Below, piece after piece: positions 21,970 through 33,267 of a DNA stretch of 64,000 nucleotides. Origin of the DNA: Solen grandis (taxonomy: Eukaryota > Mollusca > Bivalvia > Adapedonta > Solenidae); assembly GCA_021229015.1 (NCBI GenBank), contig CM037777.1:54038857-54102856 (forward strand), in the 5' to 3' direction. Within the stretch, counting starts at the first letter, position 1. Each line of letters begins with the position of its first letter. A model generated the notes under the pieces. It had not been told where the DNA came from, did no database searches, and saw nothing but the letters and a program-made list of their open reading frames with translations. The position numbers and the translations under genes are program-made.

Positions 21970-24555
21970 TTTGTTTGTTTTTTTTCTCGTTCGCTACCTA
22001 GGGTGTTTAATTTAAAGAAAAAAAAATATATATATATATCATGCAAAGTACTGTGTATATCCATTGGAAACACATTTTCTATAGTCCAAACCTAAGTATC
22101 ACATTATATGGGACGCTGTTGTAATATTATGACATTAACAAACTCCGTGGTTTAGATTATGTTATATAATCATTCACGATATAATGGAATGTTTAAGGTA
22201 ATACAGCCTCTCTAGATCCCTACTTATTTCTCCTCTCCTCCCTGCAGTGTCTAAACACCTAACAAATAAGAGCAGTTGACATTTCTAGAGATGGCCATAA
22301 ATCCTCTGATGATTTTGTTGAAGTACAATTATCACATTTAACTTGCATGCCTACTAATATAATATATGTCAACCATGTCAGTATCGTGATGCTTCTAGAT
22401 AAATACTGAAAAATATTTCATGTAATGATGCAATATTCCTGAATACACTCCGTAATAGGGAAATAATTTGAATTTGAAAAACATTGCTGAATCACAATTT
22501 GTTTATCTGCTAAATCATCATTTTATGGACTCACAATTTTTTAACTGAGTTATACAGATAGTCTATAGAAATCATCAGAAAAACGTCATTTTGCTTAATA
22601 TACACTGCTTTTGGAGGAATAATGGGCCTTTTAGGAATAAACCAATCTATTGCTGAAATTAGTGTTGGCCTGTGTTTTGCTTATGTCAGCCATGGTTGTG
22701 TTGAAGCTTAAACCTGGGACTGCAGATGTGGCACAGTTCCACAGTCATCCAAACAGCTATGTTTGTCATCTGTCGTTGTGTATAGTTTATGTATTTTTCT
22801 TTTACTATAGCATTTAATTAATACATTGCCTCTCTATGTCAAGCCACCAACACAAAGGACCACAATGGAAATAAGAGTTATTTACTCTTTTTTGTGTCGT
22901 CCTTGGTGTTGGTGTGTTTGACATGGATATAATTTATCAACATGTAACAATTTTATATGTGCTTGTTTTATAAATTGTCCATGCCAATGCATATCTGCCA
23001 AATAAAATCTATGACATTAACCGCCAGTTACCAACACCTCCTGATATCCTCTTCACATGGAAAAAGACCATACAACTCTACTTCAGTTGTGATTTCATTT
23101 TAGATATTATTTTTTAACATTAACTTCTCTATTTCCCTGGTTCAAATGAAGTCTAGAAGATTTTTTGTAACTGTGGCGGAAATGACGCATTGCTGCTTGC
23201 CATGTCCAAAAGATGAGATTCTATTGAATATGTTCTTTTTAATGTACGGGTCACTTTCATGAACATAACTGTCAGGATTAATGTGGTATGGGTGATCTTC
23301 GTTATTACATTTTGGGTGAATGTAGTTTGGCAAGGAAATTAAACATTAAATTTCATCATTGATTAGGAAAATTTCATCGCTCGAAATCAGCGTTGGCACA
23401 CGTCTTAGAAACATTTGTGAGATATTTTTGTATGATAAAATGCTGGAGAGGAAATTCAATCAAAACTTACGACCCTGTCGGGATACGTCTCTGGGTAGTT
23501 TTACGACACACTGGAGCGGACAAATCCTCATTCTAATTTTTCATATTAGGGTTTTGCGTAATATCAACATGTAAAATCTGATCTCTTTATTGAAGTAATA
23601 AGTATATATTTTGACACATGTCTTGATGATCTGAACTGCAAGGGAGTGATAATACAAGATATCAGATGACAAAAACTGATAGCAAGAAATATAGCACTAT
23701 CTTTTGCAAACCATATCCAATTTGTATTTGTAATTAACCATTGAAAATTCAGATATCAAATAAATTAGATAATTGGCACTATAAAATTCTAATTATAAGA
23801 TAAATTTTGATTTTCACATTTTCTTCTTTCATATCTGACAGTTAACAAAAATATTAATGTTTCAAAGATTAGGACCCTAGCAGTTATTATAATAATATGG
23901 TCTTTTAAAGTGATTAAAATTAAGATAAAATTGAAAAGGAATATCACTCACTGTGACTCATGATCTTATCTACATGTACACTAGAGTTGATACACATCAA
24001 ATTCTGGTAACTAACTTCATCATCTTTTTTTTTTTTTTTTGAATGTTTCCCTTTTTTATACTAGAGGACTATAAAATTTCAATATTTCACATCATTTTTT
24101 TCATAGTTTTTTTGACAACTCCTTTAAACCTTTTTTTTTTTTCAGTGATAAGATAAAAGTAAGACCTATAGCATACACAAGTCTTTTGCTGCAATATGCC
24201 TCATTGCATTTCTAAATAATCTAGAACTGTTTGAAAAACACAAAATAAAATATTTGACATCTTTCAAGGTGAGGTGATAATAAGGTGTGTGGGTATATTT
24301 TCTTTCTGAGAAAGAAATGCTTAATAAGTGCTATTCAGATTTTCTTGTTTTCAGTAAATAGTTCCAGTTGAAACACCTTTTTTTTTCAATTTTTCTTTTG
24401 AAGCTAAAAACGGTGTCTTTTTTCATCAATAATTAAAATACCAAATATGCATGTGTTTGCAAATAAACCCATGTGTCAAATCCGGTTTTACTAAAATCAT
24501 GATATCTGAATATCGTGAGTCTCCGAAGAGGATATGGCTGCGTTGGTTGTGACAT
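21970..24555. other. Non-coding AT-rich stretch
   Basis: Contains an (AT)n microsatellite at about 22020-22040 and several homopolymer T runs near 24020-24140. The acceptor-like CTCCTCTCCTCCCTGCAG at about 22247 is followed by stops in at least two frames. No gene is supported. Confidence 0.4.
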
Positions 24556-24776
24556 GTATAGACCATTTCACCAGAGGTTCAGCAATGCCTGGTATTATTG
24601 GCAGATTTGAATAGACCAATCAGTGACTGGGGAAAAATCTCAAATGTATGTTGATTCCTCATTGACCAAGGTGTGGAATTTTACACCAGAATGTAGATTT
24701 GGTGTTTGGGAAGTGATTGTTGATTTACGTAGATTTACATCTCATTATGGAGTGTAGTGGTCTATTGCTAATATAA
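24556..24776 (-). repeat. Dispersed repeat L, copy 2
   Basis: Inverse copy of the repeat at 16466-16672. Shared blocks are the complement of GTAAATCTACGTAAATCAAC, GACCAATCAGTGACTG and AGACCATTTCACC. Confidence 0.75.
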
Positions 24777-24900
24777 GTTGACATATTTCTTGATTTTTTT
24801 TGGCTTTCCCAGGTTTCATGAGATTTGCCAGGGAATACTGAAGTGGAGCAGCAATAGAGCCACTTGTCATTCCAATAGCCATTTAAAGTCAAAAATGTAA

Positions 24901-24959
24901 CAAAGATTGCAATATCTTTTATATTACATTTAACATATTGTAATGCTGCAATCTTTGAT
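24901..24959. repeat. Short inverted repeat
   Basis: CAAAGATTGCA and its complement TGCAATCTTTG (11 bp each) enclose about 37 bp that also contain ATATTACA/TGTAAT half-arms. It could be the remnant of a small foldback element. Confidence 0.55.
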
Positions 24960-25452
24960 ATTTGTTGGCCAGAACCACAAAAATACATGTACAAATGTTA
25001 TGCTAAAGGCAATTAAATGATCAACATAATTCTTCCATTCATTGCTGCAGTTTGCTCATAAACTGCATGCCTTTTGAAAAACACATAACACAAATGAGGG
25101 ACCTATCTGCATAAGCCAAACTGCATGATAACAAGACTTGACTGTTTATGTTATTTGCAAAATATGAAAGAAGCTTAGGTAATTAACTTAGGTGATTAAC
25201 AAAATTAAAAATCATATGCCCTTGGGAAATGAGCCAAATTTAAAAAATAAGCAATATTTTCATTTATTTAAAGCAATTGCTGCATTTGGCAGTAATCTAG
25301 AAGAATTACATGAACAGTATAACCAGTAAGCAATTGTCATGATGTAGTGAACTTCAGTTTATCCTAGGGGAATGAAAAGGAGTGTCAATCATTTTTTTTA
25401 ATCTGAATAATTGTTATACATAGTTTTCAGCTGAATCCCAATAACTAATCTC

Positions 25453-26693
25453 CATACATGCCATATTTTCAGTATGTCTCCCAGGGAGATTTTGATATTT
25501 TCACAGGGAGATTTGGGGTCCAGCCAGGGAGATTTTACGACATATATCGAAGAGACGTTCTTAATAAAAAATATAAAAAAAATACACATTTGATTACCCC
25601 TTCATTAAATTCATTAACAGATTATATTATATACTGTTTATTGCATTTAATGAAAATACCATATGAAATTTATATGTAAAAAAAAATTTACAAAATTTAT
25701 TAATAAATCTAATTCAAATAGAAACTTAACTTTCCACAAGCACTGTTTTACATTAAATACAACACTAACTTGTAACAAATTGGAGAACATGCCATTTACA
25801 TTAAACACATTTAAATTGATATACAGTATCTTTGATTTATTGAATGATTTCTGATCATAAGGTTTTAATTAATGGGGATGAATAAAGATAAAAAGTTAGA
25901 TCATATTTAATAATACTTTCACCTTCCGTCTGTGTTTTAATTCTTTTTTTCTGAATTAAATTGCTTTTAGCTAAAATATTATTTAGCTTAAAATATTTAT
26001 CGTGTACGGTATGGTGGTATGAAGTGGTTACCCGACTCTTCCGATCATGACATCTCATTATAGTAAATTACTCAGCAGACGATATCCCTTGTTTATCAAG
26101 TCATTTTCGGTGTGAAAATTGCAATTCATTTGCAATTTATCGCTAGCTGAGGTGTACTTTCTATGATGTGTCAATATGATGAGTTTTATTAAGATTTAAA
26201 TGATTGGTAAACAGTTGATCTAATTATCATTTATTGTTTACACTTCCGGTAAGTAAGGATTAGCTATTCTCCGGGACCTTTTTTTATCCATGATAAGATT
26301 TACGTCTTTATTACAGTGTACCATCCTAACCTTACTCATTCTAGCTTTAGTATTGCCTTGATAGCTGCTAATTACCCGACGATAATTGTTTCAACTGATA
26401 GAGTGTCCAATCTGCTACCTGTCTGAATTATGCAATTTGATTGGATAAGGACGATCACACATTGCTTGTGGCTGTGTACAGCACACTGGTCAGGATTGAT
26501 ACTAACACATGTTCTTACGTAATCTTCCTAATGCTGTATCATAGCTCGGTAATAAAATGGATTATACTGAGTTCAAAGGGAAACCAGTTTGATTTAAGTC
26601 AGACCGGGAGATTTTCACCTCCCGGCGGGAGATCGGGAGACAAGTCGAAATCCCGGGAGATTTAATCTCCCGCCGGGAGATATGGCATGTATG
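25453..26693. mobile_element. 1.24-kb terminal-inverted-repeat element with 6-bp target duplication
   Basis: The left end CATACATGCCATAT and right end ATATGGCATGTATG form a perfect 14-bp inverted repeat. AATCTC lies directly outside both ends (25447-25452 and 26694-26699), a clean 6-bp duplication. Subterminal regions hold repeated GGGAGATTT/CTCCCGGCGGGAGAT palindromic motifs: three on the left (25480-25535) and about six on the right (26605-26680), a layout typical of transposase-binding arrays. The interior has only short open frames and no recognised transposase, so it appears non-autonomous. The superfamily is unassigned. Confidence 0.8.
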
Positions 26694-27002
26694 AATCTCC
26701 ATCTGTCAAACCTGTAATTCAAAGAGCCATTCAGACAACTAGACAGGTTCTCCGAGACTGAGTGGCTATAGTCTCTTGATGTAACACTCATTCCGCTGTG
26801 GGATTGGATATCACCAAACTTGTCATGCTATGCTACCTTACCCACTGCCACTTTAACTTGCTTGATGATGGTATGTTTCATCATTTTGAATGTCATATTT
26901 AAATTAAAATCAGACCTGAAGAAAGTGAATCCAATTGAGATCAGCCAGATTTATTTTTGGCAGTTAAGTAACTACTTACAAAGTAATGGCTGCAGGGAGT
27001 TT

Positions 27003-27370
27003 GGGGTTTTGCCCTTCAGTTGGCTTTCACTAGGTCAGTGGTTCTTACCTCCATCTTTAACACTTTCCCTCATACAGACTCATTTTGACGCCCTCAATAG
27101 GTATCACATAAAGCCTGATCTGCAGAAAACCACAGTTAAACCTTACCAAATTTAATTACAAAATTCTCATTTCCAGACCACTGAGGAGCAGCGAACAGCA
27201 TAAAACCTGATCAGCCTGCGAGTTACTCGCAGGCTGATCTGGTTTTATGCTATTCGCATAGGTAATTTCATGGTTTCCTCTATGAGGGAAAGGGTTAATT
27301 TGCTGGATGTTGCTATACATTTCAGATACTGTCACAGTGCAGGGGCTCTCCAAAACAAAAACAACAACTC
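27003..27370 (+). repeat. S2 SINE fragment split by a T1 insertion
   Basis: The left part (27003-27056) has TTCAGTTGGCTTTCACTAGG TCAGTGGTTCTTACC. The right part (27299-27370) has TTTGCTGGATGTTGCTATA and CAAAAACAACAAC. Both align with consecutive parts of S2 copies (19750-19935 minus, 55865-56116). T1 copy 4 occupies 27057-27298 between them, duplicating TTAA. The SINE is therefore older than this T1 insertion. Confidence 0.78.
27057..27298 (+). mobile_element. T1 MITE copy 4, nested in an S2 SINE
   Basis: TTAA on both sides; the left terminus has one substitution (CACTTTCCCTCATA). The internal palindrome is intact apart from the usual mismatch. Removing the element and one TTAA restores a continuous SINE (CCATCTTTAATTTGCTGG against CCATCTGTAACTTGCTGG). 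Confidence 0.95.
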
Positions 27371-27486
27371 CCTGCCCTGTTTCAATTTCCAGTTAGAATA
27401 TGCTTTTCCATGGATCATTTTTTAAATCATTCAAATGTATAATTCAAATTTTGCAGATAAAGCTATGTAATCCTACATGAATACAC

Positions 27487-27916
27487 ATCCATGTCACTGT
27501 TGGCATTAAGGACTGCTTTGCCACCAGTGCATACAAAGATCAGCCTGCACATCCATGCAATCTGACCATACTAATCAGTCATTAAATTTTCACCAAGCAC
27601 CCCCTTAACCTTTTCCCTCATATAGACTCATTTTGATGCACTCAATAGGTACCACATAAAGCCTGATCTGCAGAAAACCACAGTTAAACCTTTCCAAATT
27701 TAATTACAAAATCCTCATTTCCAGACCACTGAGGAGCAGCGAACAGCATAAAACCAGATCAGCCTGCGAGTAACTCACAGGCTGATCTGGTTTTATGTTG
27801 TTCGCATAGGTCTTTTCATGGTTTCCTCTATGAGGGAAAGGGTTAAACAATTACTGATACAGTCCAAAAGGAAGAAAGGTAAAGTCAAATTAGAAATTTA
27901 GTATGACAAGGGTTAA
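27487..27916 (-). mobile_element. T3 MITE copy 3, split by T1
   Basis: The left part (about 27487-27604) has CCAGTGCATACAAAGATCAG and ACCAAGCACCCCC. The right part (27847-27916) has TACTGATACAGTCCAAAA and ATTTAGTATGACAAGGGTTA. Together they reproduce the reverse complement of the T3 copy at 3335-3527. T1 copy 5 lies between at a TTAA. The left terminus is degraded. Confidence 0.78.
27605..27846 (+). mobile_element. T1 MITE copy 5, nested in T3
   Basis: TTAA duplications at 27605-27608 and 27843-27846. Its palindrome (27739-27805) lacks the A.A mismatch that marks nearly all other copies, because the left arm reads AAACCAGATC instead of AAACCTGATC. It has gained two other mismatches. This could reflect gene conversion between the arms. 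Confidence 0.95.
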
Positions 27917-28058
27917 TATAAATAACAAATTTATGACCAAACATTTTTATCTCTAGAGATTAACAAAGAGTCTGGTCATCCAAAATTCATCATCTCTAAG
28001 ATATAGATGGGAAATCCATCCAAGTTTTTAATATCATTGTCTACTGTTTCTTGTTTAG

Positions 28059-28166
28059 GATAAAGCTGTGACAGAGCTTGACAGGAGATTTGTCTGCGGC
28101 CGTATTGCAGATATTGGAGACTTGCGCTTTCTTCCAATGAGTGCTAATGACTGGCCATGGATCTGA
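28059..28166 (+). CDS. Candidate 3'-terminal exon, unknown protein
   Basis: A pyrimidine-rich acceptor (tactgtttcttgtttag) ends at 28058. The next 35 codons are open in one frame only and end at TGA 28164-28166. The peptide starts DKAVTELDRRFVCGRIADIG and ends SANDWPWI. G+C is near 48 percent, well above the flanks, and both other frames stop within five codons. No domain is recognised, no poly(A) signal is seen within the next few hundred bases, and no upstream exon was confidently joined. It is the best plus-strand candidate, yet still uncertain. Confidence 0.35.
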   Translation, partial: DKAVTELDRRFVCGRIADIGDLRFLPMSANDWPWI

Positions 28167-28759
28167 CATTTAGCAAAGTCAGATCAAATTGTCTGGCAGG
28201 GAGGGGATTTAAGAACTCTGAGCTAAAAAGGAGAGAAAAACCTAAGCATGATTGTTGTTTGTTTCTTTGTTTTTATCACTACCCACTAAAAATTTCCAGT
28301 CATTTAAAGACTACTTGAAGGCAAATATGGGGTCAAGAAGTCAAAAGGTCTACTCTACTAATCTATCTTTTAAGTTAAAATGACATCAGGTTGTAATGGT
28401 CATTTTTGTAATGAAGAGCAGGCAGCAAACTTGGATAAATACAATTTGAAATGTAGAAATGATGCTGTAACACCTTATCAGACTAGGGCTGTCTATATTG
28501 ATGATGGATAATTTTTTTTATCAATTATTGATACTCTTTTTTGAACGGTATTCAATACTGTATATACATTACTGTTTTTAAGTATTGTATATATATTAGT
28601 ATGTCCAATTAAAATGGGTTTTCACTTTCGTTTGCGCATGTGCAAAATTGATAGTGCAGTCTATTGTAAATTTGTGATAGTAATAGTACAATTGTCTGTG
28701 TAGTGCTAGTCCTGCTGTTTAGATCAGGTTGATTATCTATAGCCTTATTTACACAAATC

Positions 28760-28858
28760 TTTTCCACTCGTGGAAATATCTCAGTTGGTAACAGCGTCGT
28801 TCGGTACTTTTTTTTTCCTTTCAAGAGGTCATGAGTTCTATTCCAGCTGGGACCTTTT
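28760..28858 (+). repeat. tRNA-like sequence, probable S4 SINE head
   Basis: Box A (TATCTCAGTTGGTAACAG, close to the canonical TAGCTCAGTTGGTA) and box B (GAGTTCTATTCC) lie at tRNA-like spacing, with a T run inserted between them and another T run directly after. The acceptor-stem ends do not pair well, so it is not a functional tRNA gene. Confidence 0.5.
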
Positions 28859-28979
28859 TTTTTTTTTTCAATTTCTTATTTTTGAAATTCTTGAATTATA
28901 TTTGTATAGCTTGTTTTAAATAGTAATTTTATACTTCCTTTATTTTGCTCTTGTTAATTTGTATTTGTTTCCTTTTGAT

Positions 28980-29035
28980 TTAAACATAAAAATTAACCAA
29001 ATAATAATAATAATAAAAAAAAAAAAAATATATAT
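28980..29035 (+). repeat. AT-rich microsatellite
   Basis: (TAA)n followed by poly(A) and (TA)n. Simple sequence. Confidence 0.85.
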
Positions 29036-29655
29036 ATAATGGCCTCGGTGTGTTAAAATAATATATGGAGATATTGATTTATTTTCAAATTTTAATTCCT
29101 AGTTTAAAAAAATCCACAAGATGCTATAAAATATATGAAAAACACTACTTAGTTGGGAGTCATATCTTTAAGCCAAGAGAGGCTCGGGACTCGTGCAGGG
29201 AAAATTAGAAAGTAATAACTGCCTCTCTATATATAAATAATATTTATATTAAGAGAGATCATTTTTTTTTATTTTTTTTTATTTTATATTTGATATAAAG
29301 GTCCTGTGCATAGACAGGTTAGGTTATAAGGTAAACACAGTAGAAAAGAGAAATAGAGGGGGACAGTATGCCTATTATTAGCCGTCCATTAAAACATTTT
29401 ATTTTAATCTTTTCTTGTTACAATATCAATATGTATGGCTGGAAAAGTAGTGAAAACAAATAAGAGAAATTTTTCATAATTTTGCGACTAGAAACAAGTC
29501 TGTTGGACTGATAAGGACAGTCTCCAACTTGGCAAAACGGGACTGTATTCAACATTGCTTGGTAACCTCATGGTAACCGTTTGTCACTTTATAGGTAGAA
29601 CCCTAACACATAAATATGAAAGTATAAATGCTGCCTTTAAAATACTGCCATTCAC

Positions 29656-29828
29656 TTAACCCATTCCCTCATATAGACTCATTTTGACGCACTCAATAGG
29701 TACCACATAAAGCCTGATCTGCAGAAAACCACAGTTAAACCTTACCAAATTTAATTACAAAATCCTCATTTCCAGACCACGGAGGAGCAGCGAACAGCAT
29801 AAAACCTGATCAGCCTGCGAGTTACTCA
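29656..29828 (+). mobile_element. T1 MITE copy 6, broken at the palindrome
   Basis: A left TTAA and body are typical up to GATCAGCCTGCGAGTTACTC. The copy then stops at the exact centre of its palindrome and runs into unrelated sequence. The right arm and right terminus are absent. Confidence 0.93.
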
Positions 29829-29829
29829 T

Positions 29830-31384
29830 GAAACATGAAATTCATATGGATAATCTTGTTAGTTAAGTATTACACCTGTATTTATCTGTATTTTCTCTTC
29901 CTTTTGCCGCCATCTCATTTCAATCATCCATGCATGTCTGTTTCTAAAGACTTTTCACTAAGCTTTCTACTAAAAAAAAAAATTGTATATAAAAAATTAC
30001 AGACATTAAACACTGTTAATTATCCTGATGTTTTCTTCAGTTTGTAAAATGCAATAAAATAGGTAAACTTTCTTGTTGCAAGTAAGAAATTAGTAGACAC
30101 TTTTGGACACCATACTTTAAGGTCAAATTTGTTGTACCTCAAGTGTAGAGAAACTGGCTCTACATTGTTACCATATATTGTGTTAATGCAACTTTGATTT
30201 GTACAAAGTCTTCCTGTTGCAGACCTTCCATCACATTAGAAGTTCCAATATATTGCGTTTTCTAATCACTGTCATAACTCTCCTGAACAGAACTTGTCTG
30301 AAAATTTGTATCAAATTTTTATCTCGTTACATAGCACACTGGCTCTGGGTTCAACTTTGAAGTTGATTGCAGTTTGCTGTTTTTTAGCTGATTTTTACAT
30401 GCAAGAACTTCGGCCTCATTAACTTCTCTTTCTTGATAATTTCTCCCTGGAGACAGACTGTTTCTCCTCAGTGCTACACCAATCACTCAAAGCTAAGATT
30501 TTTCCATTTCTGTCAGTTTGATGTTTGTGGATGAAATATTAATAAAATAATATGTATGTATCCAAAAAATACAAGATTTCAGAATTTATATACACAGACT
30601 GAACATTACTGATTGTGCAACAATGGGGGCCCTTCCCCTGGGAGAAGACACAATATTTCATTAGCATACTTCTTGTAAGGCAAATGCAAGAGTGTATAAT
30701 ATAGCAGAGTTACGGTATAAATATTTTCACTCATTTGTAAGGTTTTGAGACATAAACATTCTTCTGTTATCGATATACACCCAGATTCACTTCACACCAG
30801 AATATATGTTATGAGAGAGGTCTAAATTCTATTATGATTGAACCTCAGCTTAAATACTTAATGTGACAGAATTTAAAAACGTGCGATGAAATTGTGTAAA
30901 ATGCATTTCTCTGAAGGTCACTTAAGAAGGTTTATTCCAGGATTTTGTTTTCAGTGACTTCAGTTTTTGACAATATATTGCTGGTGGGACTTTGTGAAGC
31001 CGTGATTCCTTAGAGAAATGATGTACTGACACTGGGAAAGATTAATCCTTCCTCAGTGTCAGTTTTAAAAGAGAATTTGCAATCTATCCCAAGTTTTGTT
31101 TCAGAAGATGGTAAATGTCATCAATAATTTAGATGCGTAAATGACATCACCAGCATATTTCGTGTAAAATGCGCAGAGATTATGTGAATCAGTGATAAAG
31201 ATTAACTTCCGCAAGGTACCAGTATATCACTTACTAGCTTCCATTTTTTTCAAGAGTCAGGAATTTTTCCAACAGGGCACACAATTGGATTTAAAAGAAA
31301 AAAGAAGATTATTAATCTCAAAATGGTATTTACTCTCAATTGTTATAAGTTATGTGAACTCTATATCCATATGTTTCTGATAAC
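29830..31384. other. Non-coding stretch
   Basis: AT-rich, without a supported exon. Short open frames at 29835-30047 and 31192-31380 have low-complexity composition. Confidence 0.4.
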
Positions 31385-31622
31385 TTAAGCCTTTCCCTCA
31401 TATAGACTCATTTTGACGCACTCAATAGGTACCACATAAAGCCTGATCTGCAGAAAACCACAGTTAAACCTACCCAATTAATTACAAATCCTCAATTCCA
31501 GACCACTGAGGAGCAGCGAACAGCATAAAACTGATCAGCCTGCGAGTTACTCGCAGGCTGATCTGGTTTTATGCTGTTCGCATAGGTCTTTTCATGGTTT
31601 CCTCTATGAGGGAAAGGGTTAA
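31385..31622 (+). mobile_element. T1 MITE copy 7
   Basis: TTAA on both ends; the left terminus has one substitution (GCCTTTCCCTCATA). There are several single-base deletions in the body (CCTACCCAATTAATTACAAATC) and one in the left palindrome arm. Confidence 0.94.
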
Positions 31623-31624
31623 AG

Positions 31625-33267
31625 ACAATCTTAATGGTGTGATGTAAAACTTTTGTATTTGCTTCTTTTTTTATTTTGTCTGTTTTTCAAAGAAAGGATG
31701 TTATTGTCATTAATCTGATGTTGGTGCAGACCAGCGTTGGAATCTGCGTTCGGTGCTCTTGTAATATGTACGTTATCATAGCCTCACACCAAGCCCTTGG
31801 TTTGATAATTATCCTCAATGATAAGTTAGAAACTTAAAAAGTCGCTAAGAAAACAAACAACTGCATGATGTTACTTTCTGTGTAGCTTACAGTGCTGTTA
31901 TAAGTTGATACCTGTCATTCAGTTTAAACGGTACCTCAGTCACGTCCATTAGTAGATTGATACTGTGGCCCATCTTTGACATTTCACTAACATGTTTAGT
32001 GTACGTTTGGTCTAAAAAGAACCCTATTTCACACCAATACAATAGGTCCTCAATCTTCATAAAGGTTTAGGTGAAATGTCACAGATATGTCTTCCACTTT
32101 GACACAGACGCTTATCCATACTGGTGTTTGTTTCTCCAGCGTACAAGACAAAACCTCTCTCTTCACGTTAGTCATCATGTCCCTTATAAGTAAAAGCCTT
32201 CTAACACTTTTTAAATGCACGTCTAGCACCTTGCTGAAATGGCACCCAAGGATTACTTGGGCAGGCAGGTAATTAAGGAATACACAAGGGGTCCAAAGCA
32301 AATGAAAATAATTCAAATAGCAGCTTTCTATCTTATTTACAGACTTTAAGCAAAGCAAGATGGTGAAAAAGGTTAGAGTAATGCCCCCCCTTTGTCTGAG
32401 TTCTCTTTCACCTTTTTATTCAGTCTTTCATTTTTTCAGACAAAGTTGTAATACTTTTGGGCAACACAACTGTCTGGTATTTAATAACATGCACTTTCAG
32501 CATTGGGCGTATGTTTATACTTTGCTGCTGGAAATCTGATTAATTAAATATCTAATTAGATGCAGTATGATGGTGATTTCTGAGACCTATTATTTGCTAT
32601 ATCACTCCCATCCAATCTAACGCCATCAGCTTACTTTTCTGTGGGCATAACTGGAAGTGAAAATATTGTCAATCTGATAAAATAAATGTTATTTTTGAAA
32701 GATATAACTCTGGAAATTGGCTGTAGTATTTAATTATCTTCTGGAAAAATCGATACACTTCAGGAAGATGTCTATGAGAAAATTGAATTAACATACTGCA
32801 TTCTTTGGAACTTACCCGAATCCCTAAGCTCACAAATGTTATGTGTTACCTCAAAAAGGCAAACAAATGGACAGAAAACTCATGGAAATAAATATGGGAG
32901 GGGAATATATAACATATTTGTGATAATTAATTTACAGTTGTTGCCGGAAATGTGGGACGTTAAATCCAACAAACAAACTGCTGGAAATATTATTTTGTGC
33001 AAAATATTGAGTGCCATTTTCAAATGAAATGAAAAAAAATATCAATAATACCAATATATCATGATCTATTGAATTATTCTACATAAAATGAATAGCTTTT
33101 TTTCCAAATAATTTCAGGTGTTTGAGAATAAACTATGGTAGCTCTAGCTAAGGTATATTTTAGGTGCAAGAATAAAGAGAAGACAATAATTATTTTGCAT
33201 GAGTTCTTATAAAATGTTTGCATTATAAGTGTTTGTAGAAGACCATGATTTAGTTGGGTTTTTTTTT
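31625..33267. other. Non-coding stretch with a G+C-raised block open on both strands
   Basis: At 32050-32358 (minus) and 32087-32272 (plus) both strands are open. A CAG|gtaatt donor follows on the plus strand and a CATTTCAG acceptor-like site is on the minus. Neither peptide is recognised. At 32942-32982 a SINE-like tail (GTGGGACGTTAAATCCAAC AAACAAAC) remains from an S1 copy. A homeodomain-rich AT stretch (GATTAATTAAATATCTAATT) lies near 32540. Confidence 0.35.

Noticed and set aside
27156..27353. Minus-strand open frame at 27.2 kb
   Set aside because: It reads the T1 MITE body and palindrome, with no independent coding evidence.
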